The translations under genes and the position numbers were made by a program. This document shows, in pieces, positions 8,531 through 17,234 of a stretch of 64,000 nt of DNA. The notes beneath the pieces are model-generated. The model was not told the DNA's origin and made no database searches. It saw only the letters and a list, made by a program, of their open reading frames with translations. Each line of letters opens with the position of its first letter. Within the stretch, counting starts at the first letter, position 1. Source of the DNA: Stentor roeselii (Eukaryota; Ciliophora; Heterotrichea; Heterotrichida; Stentoridae); the NCBI GenBank assembly GCA_006503475.1, contig RSEH01000004.1, forward strand, positions 62,001 to 126,000, written 5' to 3'.

Positions 8531-9262
8531 ATGTCGATTCGCGAATGGGCTCGAAAGATTCTCAGTAATAACGACTTAAAACAAAAACTTTCTCAACTAA
8601 AACAAGCCTATTCTGAACTTTCAAGTCTTTCATTAGGTGAAAAAATCGACCTGCCCTGGTCACTTCCAAGTTTATCTCCAAAAGTTCAGAAGGTGACTCC
8701 AGAGATAAAGTTTTTAAATTCAGTTGCTCACATTGAACTGATGGCGATTTACCTTTACTGGGACACCCTCGCCATGACTGAAGCCCCGAAAGAGTTTTAT
8801 TTAGATTTGGGTAAAATTGCTATTCAGGAATGTGAACATTTTCAGATGTTGTGTGAAAGACTTGATGAACTTGGATGTCCTTTTCCTGCGTTTCAATGTG
8901 CGGAGTATATGATTCAGTTTAAAGAAAAGACACAAGATGATGTTTTGGCTAGACTTTTGTATGTTTCTTTGTATAGTGAAGGAAGAGCTGTTGATTCTAA
9001 GGAGAGGATTGTTAAGAAATTGAAAGGGTATAATAAGGACTTTATATCTGCGAAAATTCTTGAAAGGATCATTCATGATGAAGTCGCACATTTGGAAAAT
9101 GGAGTCAAGTGGTTTGAATATTTTGCTGGGTTGAAAGGAATGGATGCTCAAGTCGCTCATGATCTTGCTATGAGGAAACTAGGACTTGTTTATAGACCTC
9201 CTTTTAATAAAGAACTTAGGGATAAGGCTAGGGTACCTCAACAGTGGTACTTAAAACTTTAG
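8531..9262 (+). CDS. DUF455 ferritin-like protein
   Basis: A 243-aa protein with a ferritin-like four-helix set of metal ligands: VAHIEL (67-70), QECEHFQML (99-107), LYSEGRAVD and HDEVAHLENG. This E..ExxH/E..ExxH arrangement and the words IEL, EGRAVD and GVKWFEYF define DUF455, a di-iron fold related to the MiaE group and found in bacteria and many protists. The reaction is unknown for the family, although an oxygenase or oxidase is plausible from the di-iron ligands. There is no targeting signal. The start at ATG 8531 follows directly on AATTTT and is the first in-frame ATG. Confidence 0.8.
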   Translation: MSIREWARKILSNNDLKQKLSQLKQAYSELSSLSLGEKIDLPWSLPSLSPKVQKVTPEIKFLNSVAHIELMAIYLYWDTLAMTEAPKEFYLDLGKIAIQECEHFQMLCERLDELGCPFPAFQCAEYMIQFKEKTQDDVLARLLYVSLYSEGRAVDSKERIVKKLKGYNKDFISAKILERIIHDEVAHLENGVKWFEYFAGLKGMDAQVAHDLAMRKLGLVYRPPFNKELRDKARVPQQWYLKL

Positions 9263-9311
9263 TTGGAGGTGGGAAGATTGGAAGTTAGGATTAGGTATTT
9301 ATATATATGTA

Positions 9312-10856
9312 ATGAACAATTACTTCCAAGCTTTAAAAGACTTAACCTCTGCTGATAATTTTAAAAGAAAAGTCGCTGAATTCGCTGTTCATTCCTGGAT
9401 CAAAGACAACGAAATCATATTCAGAGAGACTTTATTCCTAGCTCTAAGCCATGAAGACTCAAAAGTAACAAAGTCTGCACTAGTGGTGATCAGATATGCA
9501 ATTAAACATCACTCAAGAAGTGATTTAGTCGAACTGGCCATTATTCCTATCATCAGCCAAGACTCTGAATGCGAGAACCTGTCCATTCTTTGCTGTGCTG
9601 AAGGCCTAGCTCATGATTATCTTATCGGCGGGAGACTTTTTCTAACATTGATTAACTTGAACAGCATAAAAAGTATAAAAATCCTGACTTGTTTCCTTGA
9701 AAGTCTTGAAAGCATCAACCAGTCTGATTTCTTATTAATTTTCAATCACTTGAAAAATCTCCTTCAAGTGAAAGATTTTACATTAATATGCTTAAAATGC
9801 TTGAAAATTTCAGCAAAATTCATCAATTCTGAGCTTTTTTTTCAATTTGTTGAACTTTCTTTTCAGTTCCTTAACCATGAAGACCCTTCAGCAAGATCAG
9901 AAAGTTTAGAAATTTTGTTAGATTTTTATGAAAGTAAAGGAAAAAGCTACTTTGAACTCTCTCCTTTGTTAAAAGTTCTGAAATTCGATTTTTTAAATAA
10001 TCGATTCATGGCGACTGAGATTTTAATTCAAGTTTCTGTTCAGTTGAATGAAGATTTGATTGAGATTGTACTTGGAAATTTGAAAGACAAGGAACTTTGG
10101 GAGATTTCTGTTGAATTTCTGAGGAAATCGTTTGAAACATCAGATTATCATGTTGGAAAACTTTTAAATAGCCTGGAAAATAGCCCTGCGATGTTTTTAG
10201 CGGTTTTATCAGCTGCTCCTAGCCGATTTGAATATGATCTACATGTTGAGCAAGTGTTTTTAAGTCTTTTGAACTCTGAAGATATAAAAATTGTGAAAAA
10301 AGCTCTTTTTTCACTTTACTTTAATAAAAACTGGTGCTTGAAGATAAATGATTATTTAAGGATTCTTCAGGTTGTTATTGATTTATTTCAAAAGGATTCA
10401 AAGAAGATAAAATTTTTTGGACTTTGGGCGGTTCTTCAGTTGTCGGAAAGGAATTTTAATGAGAAACAGGTTAATTTTTTACTTGGGATTCTTTTAAAAC
10501 TTGAATGTGAAATAGAGGAAAGTCAGATACGATGGCTTGCTATCAGCAATTTATTAAAAAAACTCCCGAAACAAGATGTTTTCAAGTTTTTCGTAGAGAA
10601 TCTTTCACGAAAAATTGAAAAAAAATTGAAAAATTCAGAATTTTATTCTATAATCCACTGTTTTAATCAATGCTTACTATTGAGTTACCCAGAGTTTAGG
10701 GTTGATGCTGCAGAAATACGAAGGATTTTGAATGTGGCAATGAATTTTCCGAATTCTTCTGAAGTTTTGCAGTTTTTTGAAATACTTGAGAATTTTTTTT
10801 CAGATTTTTATCAAAAGAATATCTTGTTGATAAATTTATACAAAGAAAAGAATTAA
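9312..10856 (+). CDS. HEAT/ARM-like helical repeat protein
   Basis: A 514-aa, all-helical, Leu/Phe-rich protein with a repeated pattern of paired helices typical of HEAT or adaptin-like solenoids. Examples are ILIQVSVQLNEDLIEIVLG and LLNSEDIKIVKKALFSLYF. The N-terminus (DNFKRKVAEFAVHSWIK, then LFLALSHEDSKVTKSALVVI) looks like the first HEAT pair. I do not recognise a specific family. Adaptins, importins and cohesin loaders were considered, but no diagnostic motif was found. It has neither signal peptide nor membrane helices. It stands alone between an AT-rich 3' flank and the short spacer after DUF455 (49 bp). Confidence 0.7.
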   Translation: MNNYFQALKDLTSADNFKRKVAEFAVHSWIKDNEIIFRETLFLALSHEDSKVTKSALVVIRYAIKHHSRSDLVELAIIPIISQDSECENLSILCCAEGLAHDYLIGGRLFLTLINLNSIKSIKILTCFLESLESINQSDFLLIFNHLKNLLQVKDFTLICLKCLKISAKFINSELFFQFVELSFQFLNHEDPSARSESLEILLDFYESKGKSYFELSPLLKVLKFDFLNNRFMATEILIQVSVQLNEDLIEIVLGNLKDKELWEISVEFLRKSFETSDYHVGKLLNSLENSPAMFLAVLSAAPSRFEYDLHVEQVFLSLLNSEDIKIVKKALFSLYFNKNWCLKINDYLRILQVVIDLFQKDSKKIKFFGLWAVLQLSERNFNEKQVNFLLGILLKLECEIEESQIRWLAISNLLKKLPKQDVFKFFVENLSRKIEKKLKNSEFYSIIHCFNQCLLLSYPEFRVDAAEIRRILNVAMNFPNSSEVLQFFEILENFFSDFYQKNILLINLYKEKN

Positions 10857-11434
10857 GAAGTTTCATAACCATTTAATTAGCAAATTTTTTATAAGATTAC
10901 ATGATAATAAAAATTTGTGATTAATTTATCGATAATTTAGTTTATCGCCATTCAACTAATAATATTTTATTTATCTTTAGATTATAAAAGACATCTGCTA
11001 TAAAAATTTATTATTGAGATTGGTTCAATTGAAAAAGAGCTGCTTATGTAATTAAAGTTAAATGTTTAATGTAGTTATCTATATAGCCACTTAAGAGATA
11101 AACTCAATATTTTCATCTTTCTAAAAAAACTCTGTAAAGGATATATTTTTTTATAATCAACGGCGGAATAACGAAAAAATCTCAAGTTTTTGATAAATCT
11201 TCCGTGATTAAAATAAAATGCACTCATATTTAATGACATCACTGTTGAAAAAATAATATGAGTCACAAACAGAATTCCAATTACTATTGTGCACCTATTA
11301 GCAAAACTTTGTCAATCAAAAAAAAACAACAACTAAGATAAAATCCATTAAATTTACTAATTAATTAACGGAAAATCTGTTTTTTATCTTCATCAAATCA
11401 TTCTTTTAAAAATTATTCTTTTAAGCCCTTATAA
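10857..11434. other. Intergenic region with no gene seen
   Basis: About 580 bp of AT-rich DNA between two plus-strand genes. The only open stretch is a 63-codon minus-strand frame at 11075-11266 with no recognisable protein character, which I treat as chance. No tRNA, hairpin terminator or repeat is evident. The end should hold the ABCD promoter and has TATAAATG at the start codon. Confidence 0.55.
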
Positions 11435-13390
11435 ATGAAGTTAGCAAAGCACTTGTTGACTCTAATCCGCTCGCTTATCTCCTCAAAAGAGCGCAAAATT
11501 GCAACAACCGGTGTAATACTTGGCTTTCTTTACGTGCTTCACTCTATGCAAAGCAAAACAGCCTCAAAGTACGCAAATATCAAAAGATCGAAAAGAAATG
11601 ATAGAGGATCAGTCAACCTGCGCTTTCTGTCAAATCTTTGGCAGTTGATTAAAGTCGTGGTACCCTCAGCCACATCTAAAGAAGCATTCCTGTTAATCCT
11701 TTTAAGTGGATTATTAGTGGCCAGAACAATGCTAAGCATATCAATATCAAGTGTAAATGGAGGAGTAGTAAAATCAATAGTAACCCGAGATTTCAACACA
11801 TTCTTAAACAGAGTACTATCCAAATAGATCGCAGCCTTAGCAATGTTCGCGATTCCATCAAGCATCGTAAACAGCGCGTTAGACTTTTTGAACCACAAGC
11901 TCGCCATCATATTCCGGACGCGAATGACTCACCACATGAACGACAAGTACTTGAAAGGTTTAGTTTTCTATCAAATCTCGAATTTGGACTCAAGAATAAC
12001 GAACCCAGACCAGCGACTTACCCAAGACATTGAAAAATGGGCTTCTTGTCTTAGTAACCTTTACTCGAATATCACTAAACCAGTCCTTGATATCTTTTTA
12101 TTCAGCAAAAAACTGGCAGATCTTCTTGGATGGGAAGGCCCAGGAGTTATCATTGGGTGGTATTTCTTGTCAGGGACTATTATTAGGTATATCTCACCGC
12201 CTTTTGGACTTTTAACTGCACAGGAACAGCAAAATGAAGGGCTTTACAGGGCTTGTCAGAGTGATTTGGTTAACCATGCAGAGGAAATCGCTTTTTATAG
12301 AGGAAATAACTGGGAAAAACAGAGGGTTACAAAGACACTGGCGATTATAGTCGACCACATCAACACGATTCTGAATAAAAGGTTCTTCATGGGTACCTTC
12401 GACAGCATGTTAGTAAAATACGGTGCGACAATGGTCGCCTATGCTGTACTCGGACTACCTGTCTTCGGTCCTAACAAAGAAAAGTACTTAAGCGTGAAAG
12501 GAATGGACACAGGTAACATAACCCGAGACTACATCAGGAACTCAAGTCTTCTAATCAACTTAGCCAAGGCAATCGGCAGACTAGTCGTTTCTTACAAAGA
12601 CCTTCAGTCCTTATCAGGTTACACAACTCTCATCTACGAGACCAAATCAGTACTCGAAGACCTCGAATCAGGAAAATACAAGCGAACAATGCTCGAGGGC
12701 ACTGAAGTCGACCGTTCCAAGCGTGGCCGTTATGAAATCAGTGAAAGAATCGAATTCGTTGACGTGCCCATCGTTTCCCCCAACGGTGACTTTCTCATCA
12801 AAAATTTAAGTTTTAAAATCGAACGAGGAATGCATACTTTCATTCAAGGCCCCAACGGCTGCGGCAAGTCCTCTTTGTTTAGAATACTTGGAGAGCTCTG
12901 GCCTTTATTCGCTGGAGTTGTCCACAAGCCGCCTGTGGGCGACTTGTTTTATATTCCTCAAAGACCTTATCTACCTCATGGCTCTTTGAGAGACCAGATC
13001 ATTTATCCACATACCACGGAAACTATGGTGAGACTTGGGAAGACTGACCATGAATTGGAAGAATTGATGAAAATTGTTAAGTTGGAAGAAATCATTGATA
13101 AAAGAGGAGGGTTTGAACAGGTGGAAGACTGGAATGATACTTTAAGTGGAGGGCAAAAACAGAGAATTGCCATGTGTCGGTTACTTTATCATAAACCGAA
13201 ATTCGCTATTTTAGATGAGTGTACTAGTGCTGTTAGTATTGATGCTGAAGGAGCTATTTATCAGTACTTTAAGGAAGTTGGAATCACTTTGATTACGGTC
13301 TCGCATCGTGAAGCTTTGATGAAGTATCATAACCATGTGTTGAAGTTGGATGGGGAAGGTGGATGGAACTTTTATGAAATCGTGAGTTAG
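11435..13390 (+). CDS. Peroxisomal ABC half transporter, ABCD subfamily
   Basis: Two exons joined by removal of a 15-nt intron (11813-11827) give 646 aa, the usual ABCD size. The membrane domain comes first, with SKEAFLLILLSGLLVARTML, then the ABCD hallmark FRTRMTHHMNDKYLKG and LDSRITNPDQRLTQDIEKW. The EAA-like motif is EEIAFYRGNNWEKQR. The nucleotide-binding domain has Walker A GPNGCGKSS, the Q-loop PQRPYLPHGSLRDQIIYP, the signature LSGGQKQR, Walker B FAILDECTSA and the switch VSHRE. All ATPase residues are intact. ABCD proteins import very-long-chain or branched acyl-CoA into peroxisomes as dimers. Substrate and partner cannot be read from the sequence. Confidence 0.92.
11813..11827 (+). 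other. 15-nt intron of the ABCD gene
   Basis: GTACTATCCAAATAG, phase 0, with an in-frame TAG. Removal joins ...FLNR to IAALAMFAIPSS..., the contiguous second membrane helix region of ABCD proteins. Confidence 0.92.
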
Positions 13391-13840
13391 AATAGATAAT
13401 TAGATTAAATCGGCTTATCTCGGATTAAGTGGAAGTTTATTTATGTTGAGGGTTAGAGGGGTTTAGTTTTTGTTTTTAGACACTGATGGCGATGGGGTTT
13501 GCTAGTCTATTCAGAAATATTTTTACTCATATTTATTTCTTTAATTAAGATAATTTCTGAGATTCTTGAATATTTTTCAGGAATTTTCAGAACAGGTCGA
13601 ATTTCTTTCACTTTAAAATTTTTCAGTCCTTAGGAAAGATTTTTTAACAAAATCTTTAAATTACAGATTTTTGCATTCAAGAAATATTCACAGCTGAAAA
13701 TCCTTCCATCAAAATATAAAAATCATTGATTATTAAATGAAACCTTCTTCTCAATCAATCAATAATTTGAATCTTCTAATCTTTGCTCTAATCCCATCCA
13801 AGCCATTAAAGAGGTCCTTGAAAACCGTTCCTATAATAAA
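13391..13840. other. Intergenic region, possible short 5' coding extension
   Basis: About 450 bp. The first 100 bp are G/T-rich, the last part C/A-rich. In the frame of the next gene the sequence is open from 13766 and reads protein-like (NPIQAIKEVLENRSYNK) but has no ATG, so an upstream exon or an unusual start is possible. I found no 15-nt intron that would supply one. Nothing else is seen. Confidence 0.45.
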
Positions 13841-14548
13841 ATGCTTGAACTAGACAAACACCTAGAATCAGCCAAAACCTGCAAAACCCCTCAAGAGCCC
13901 TTCATTAGAAAGCCTTTCAAAAAAGATAAAAACCCTAAACTAGTAAATTTCGAAAAAATTCCAGAAATCCTAAATTTCCGCAGCTCACGATTTTCAGAAT
14001 TCAAGTCAATTTCAACCCCAACTCCAAAAACTCGTCTTACAATCGACTCAAAGATCTCAAATTTACTTGATTTTGGAATAGTTCCAGAAATGCCTCTTTC
14101 CTGTCGGGACCTGCTGCGGTTGAAACAAGAAAAAAATCAAAGAATAAAAATTTCTGATTTTCTTTCAAAAAACACTAAAAAACAAATAATTTCTTTTCAT
14201 GGCTCAGATCTTCAAGATTCTTCTAATGAAAAATTCTTGTTTGAGTCGAAAAGGAAAATTTTTCCTGCTTTTAGTTTTACTGCTTTGAATAATTTTGAAA
14301 GTGATTCTGTGAGAATTAGCAGAACTAATCAAACTTTGCCACCTATTCAATCGAAGGACTTAGAAAAATCACCGAGATTCAAAAATTTTGAATTAAGGGA
14401 AGAAAAGTTAAAAAAACTTGAAAAAATTGTAGATGACTGTGAATTTGCTTTGAGAGAAGGGAAAAAAAATTTGAAGAAATTAGGAGGGCAGTGTTTTTAT
14501 TTGAAAAGTGAGGGTAAATTGGAGTTTGATAGTCAATTTAAGTATTAA
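13841..14548 (+). CDS. Basic hypothetical protein
   Basis: A 235-aa, Lys/Ser/Phe-rich basic protein, not recognised. Most of it looks disordered, with short linear motifs such as RSSRFSEFKSISTPTPKTR and SCRDLLRLKQEKNQRIKISD. Residues about 190-225 form a helix (REEKLKKLEKIVDDCEFALR). The start is the first ATG, in the context ATAATAAAATG. The open frame upstream leaves the true N-terminus uncertain. There are no membrane or signal segments. Confidence 0.6.
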   Translation: MLELDKHLESAKTCKTPQEPFIRKPFKKDKNPKLVNFEKIPEILNFRSSRFSEFKSISTPTPKTRLTIDSKISNLLDFGIVPEMPLSCRDLLRLKQEKNQRIKISDFLSKNTKKQIISFHGSDLQDSSNEKFLFESKRKIFPAFSFTALNNFESDSVRISRTNQTLPPIQSKDLEKSPRFKNFELREEKLKKLEKIVDDCEFALREGKKNLKKLGGQCFYLKSEGKLEFDSQFKY

Positions 14549-15004
14549 GATAAGATTTGATGTTGGTTTTATTGTTTAGGGGAAAATCTAGAATGATAAA
14601 GGTATTGCTGTCGTAGAGACTTGCGTTTTGAGAAATATTGAATTACAAATAGGAGCACATTAATGATTTATTTAATAATATATCATGTGCATTAACATCA
14701 AGAACAATTTTAATATTTGTGTATAAAATTATTAATGTTTTGTACTGAAGTTTTATAGAAATTCTCACTGAAGAATTCAGTTGTAAGTGAGAAATCAAAA
14801 TTCTTAACAATATCAGATACCATAAATTCATTGACTCTCACCTAACCCATCACAATAAATCTTTAATCCTATTCCTAAAACACCCAAATAAACTTATAAA
14901 TCAAAACCCTTAAAAATTCTCCTAATCCTTCCCATTCAACTCCCTTCACCAACTTCCATACTAAAACTTTTCCTATAAACCAAAACTCTAAAAATTTCTA
15001 AATA
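14549..15004. other. Intergenic region with strong strand asymmetry
   Basis: About 455 bp. The 3' flank of the upstream gene (about 14550-14640) is G/T-rich. The 150 bp before the next start (about 14845-15000) are almost free of G and rich in C and A. No gene or RNA was recognised. It illustrates the strand-composition pattern described in the findings. Confidence 0.6.
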
Positions 15005-15616
15005 ATGAGAAAATCCTCATCAAATCTAAATTCAAAGCCACCTTCAAGAAGACGAGCTTCAAGCATGCCAAAGATAAACCTCGACGAATTTTCCTCTCAT
15101 TCCCAGCAACTTTCTTTACTCTCAGAAGAGCTAAGCACGCTTAAAAAGGAAAAAGAGGCTCTAAACGATTACAACGTCGAACTTCAAAAAAGCATAAACG
15201 AGAGTCAAGCTGAAAACCAGAAAATAATCGAAGATCATGACAGACTACATGCGGAAACCTTGAAATTAAAGCGAAATTCAAAGAAAACTGGACAAATTTT
15301 AATCAAAAATAAGAATGTCTTGAAAGATTTCATTGAAAGTGTTCAGAAACTTGATTTGGAAATTGAAGGGATGCGAAAGCAGAAGGAAGACTTGGAAAGA
15401 ATTAGAAAAAAAGAGAATCTGAACGTTGGAAGACTTACGGAAGTTGTAACTAAAATGAGGATTGAACTTGGTTTGCAGGAACGTGAAAGAGAAAAATTGA
15501 GGAATGAAGTGGTTTGTTCGCTTAAGCAAATCAAGCAACTGGAAGAAAAGGTTGAAAACTTGAGGATTACAAATTTGAACTTTACCAGGAAAATTAAGAT
15601 AAGTATTAATAAGTAA
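15005..15616 (+). CDS. Coiled-coil protein of unknown function
   Basis: A 203-aa protein. The first 25 residues are basic and Ser-rich (PPSRRRASS, a possible kinase site of the RRxS type). Residues about 35-200 form a nearly continuous coiled coil with regular heptads. No family can be named from a coiled coil alone. Centriolar, basal-body and cortical fibre proteins of ciliates often look like this. The start context is CTAAATAATG. The preceding bases are C/A-rich, like other 5' flanks here. Confidence 0.65.
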   Translation: MRKSSSNLNSKPPSRRRASSMPKINLDEFSSHSQQLSLLSEELSTLKKEKEALNDYNVELQKSINESQAENQKIIEDHDRLHAETLKLKRNSKKTGQILIKNKNVLKDFIESVQKLDLEIEGMRKQKEDLERIRKKENLNVGRLTEVVTKMRIELGLQEREREKLRNEVVCSLKQIKQLEEKVENLRITNLNFTRKIKISINK

Positions 15617-15784
15617 TTGGTATCTCTAAGAACGAAGTTTGGGAGAATAAGTAATTTAGTCAGGTTTATAGGATTTTTCTGTTTTATTTAAAATTGAAAA
15701 ATCTTCTCAGAAGTCCTGATGTTTAGACTGAATAATAATTTACCACGATAAACATTCTTATCATTCTTCATCACTAATAATTCA

Positions 15785-17074
15785 ATGGCCAATATCATGG
15801 AAATAACAGAAGCAGTCCACAAAGGCTACCTTCTGAAGATAAAACAAGGTTTAAAAATCAACAAGTCCAAACTTTCCATCCTAAACTCATCCTACATCGC
15901 TCTCACCTCCTTGATAACAACTCACTACAACGAAATCATCTCTCAAATCTACCAAACCGAAGACAATCTGCTAAAACTTCAGTCAAAAATCTCAGAAGAC
16001 GTTGAAAGTATTTCTCTTGAAGACTCAAACAGCATAAATAACCTAAAAATCGAGCCTTTTGTCCCTCGTCTTAAAACAGATCAGATCTTATCTGAAGTTT
16101 CAAAGTACTTCAAAGTAAACTTCGAGGACAACCAAGATCAACTTTCAGTTTCCCTGCGAAATAACCTTTACTTGAAATCCCCGAAACATGCTGAAAAGGC
16201 GAGAATGATAATTCGTGAAATAACCGGCGAGGAAAGCAAAAAAGATGAGAAATATCTTTGGGATGACAGAAATGAAAACCTTTCAACTTACAGAAATGGA
16301 ACAATTCATGTATTTTCTGGAAGTAAAAGGATTTCCTTTAATATTAAAGCGAATATTGAGTGTATTGATCAGAATGAAATTAATAATATTTTGGCAGTCG
16401 GATGTCAGAATGGCCAAGCTTTCATCATCAACAAGGGCCAGGAATTAAACAACTCTAACCCAAGGCAAGTGGAATTCGGCAAAAGTCGTTCAAATAAAGT
16501 CTCTCTTACAATGGTGAAATTTTCTGAATCTGGAAGATTTCTTGCTTTTTCGAATTATAACAACCAGGTCTTTTTGTTTAATGATTCTGGGTTAGTCACT
16601 GAGTATAAAGCTGAAATCAACTCGAATAAAGTGGCTCTTGTTAATTGTATCACTATTGATGACCGTTTCGCTATCTTTGGAAATAGGGAAGGATGGATTT
16701 TTCTTTACTCGGTAGAGAAAAAAACTTGGGCTTCGATTAGACCTTTTGTGAATTCTATTCAAAATGCTTTTATTTCTTCGGATTTTTTGAAGTTTGTTGT
16801 GGTTTCAGAGAATCTGGTAAAAGTTTATGAATTTAATTATTATGAAGGAATTATTTTACCTGAAGAGACGACGGCTTTTCCTAAGAATATCAATCAGGCT
16901 TGTCTTTTAGTGGGAAATGATGCAGTTTTAGCTGTTTTTTTTAATAAGGGGTTGAATCTTTTTGATTTGAATGAAAAGAAGGTTAAGTTGGAGGTTAAAG
17001 GAGTTTTCGATTTCATGGTTTTGACTGTGCAGTATCCAAATCTTTTGAAATATTGGTATTTCATTGAGAATTAG
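15785..17074 (+). CDS. Protein with N-terminal helices and a WD40-like propeller
   Basis: A 429-aa protein. Residues about 1-130 are helical (LLKIKQGLKINKSKLSILN, then IYQTEDNLLKLQSKISED). From about 155 on there are beta blades: NGTIHVFSG, then INNILAVGCQNGQAFIIN, then VKFSESGRFLAFSNYNNQVFLFN, then DDRFAIFGNREGWIFLYS. WD dipeptides are mostly missing, so it is a divergent propeller. The order of helices then propeller recurs in the protein at 38559-40037, which adds an N-terminal Cys/His motif. Function is unknown; such proteins usually act as scaffolds. Confidence 0.65.
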   Translation: MANIMEITEAVHKGYLLKIKQGLKINKSKLSILNSSYIALTSLITTHYNEIISQIYQTEDNLLKLQSKISEDVESISLEDSNSINNLKIEPFVPRLKTDQILSEVSKYFKVNFEDNQDQLSVSLRNNLYLKSPKHAEKARMIIREITGEESKKDEKYLWDDRNENLSTYRNGTIHVFSGSKRISFNIKANIECIDQNEINNILAVGCQNGQAFIINKGQELNNSNPRQVEFGKSRSNKVSLTMVKFSESGRFLAFSNYNNQVFLFNDSGLVTEYKAEINSNKVALVNCITIDDRFAIFGNREGWIFLYSVEKKTWASIRPFVNSIQNAFISSDFLKFVVVSENLVKVYEFNYYEGIILPEETTAFPKNINQACLLVGNDAVLAVFFNKGLNLFDLNEKKVKLEVKGVFDFMVLTVQYPNLLKYWYFIEN

Positions 17075-17234
17075 GATATAGTAAAATTTTTTAAGATAAA
17101 TTTATGAGTTTTTTTGGATATTTCAATATTTTTTGTATGAAAGTAAGATGAATAGCAAATCATTCACTGAAACATCACACAACATCACTAAAATTCCATA
17201 AAATTTGAATTTACTAAACAATAACACTAAATAA

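Noticed and set aside
11075-11266. 63-codon minus-strand open frame
   Set aside because: Lies in AT-rich spacer, no recognisable features, poor start context.
13736-13840. Upstream exon for the gene at 13841
   Set aside because: An ATG at 13736 opens a different frame, and no 15-nt GT...AG segment joins it to the downstream frame.
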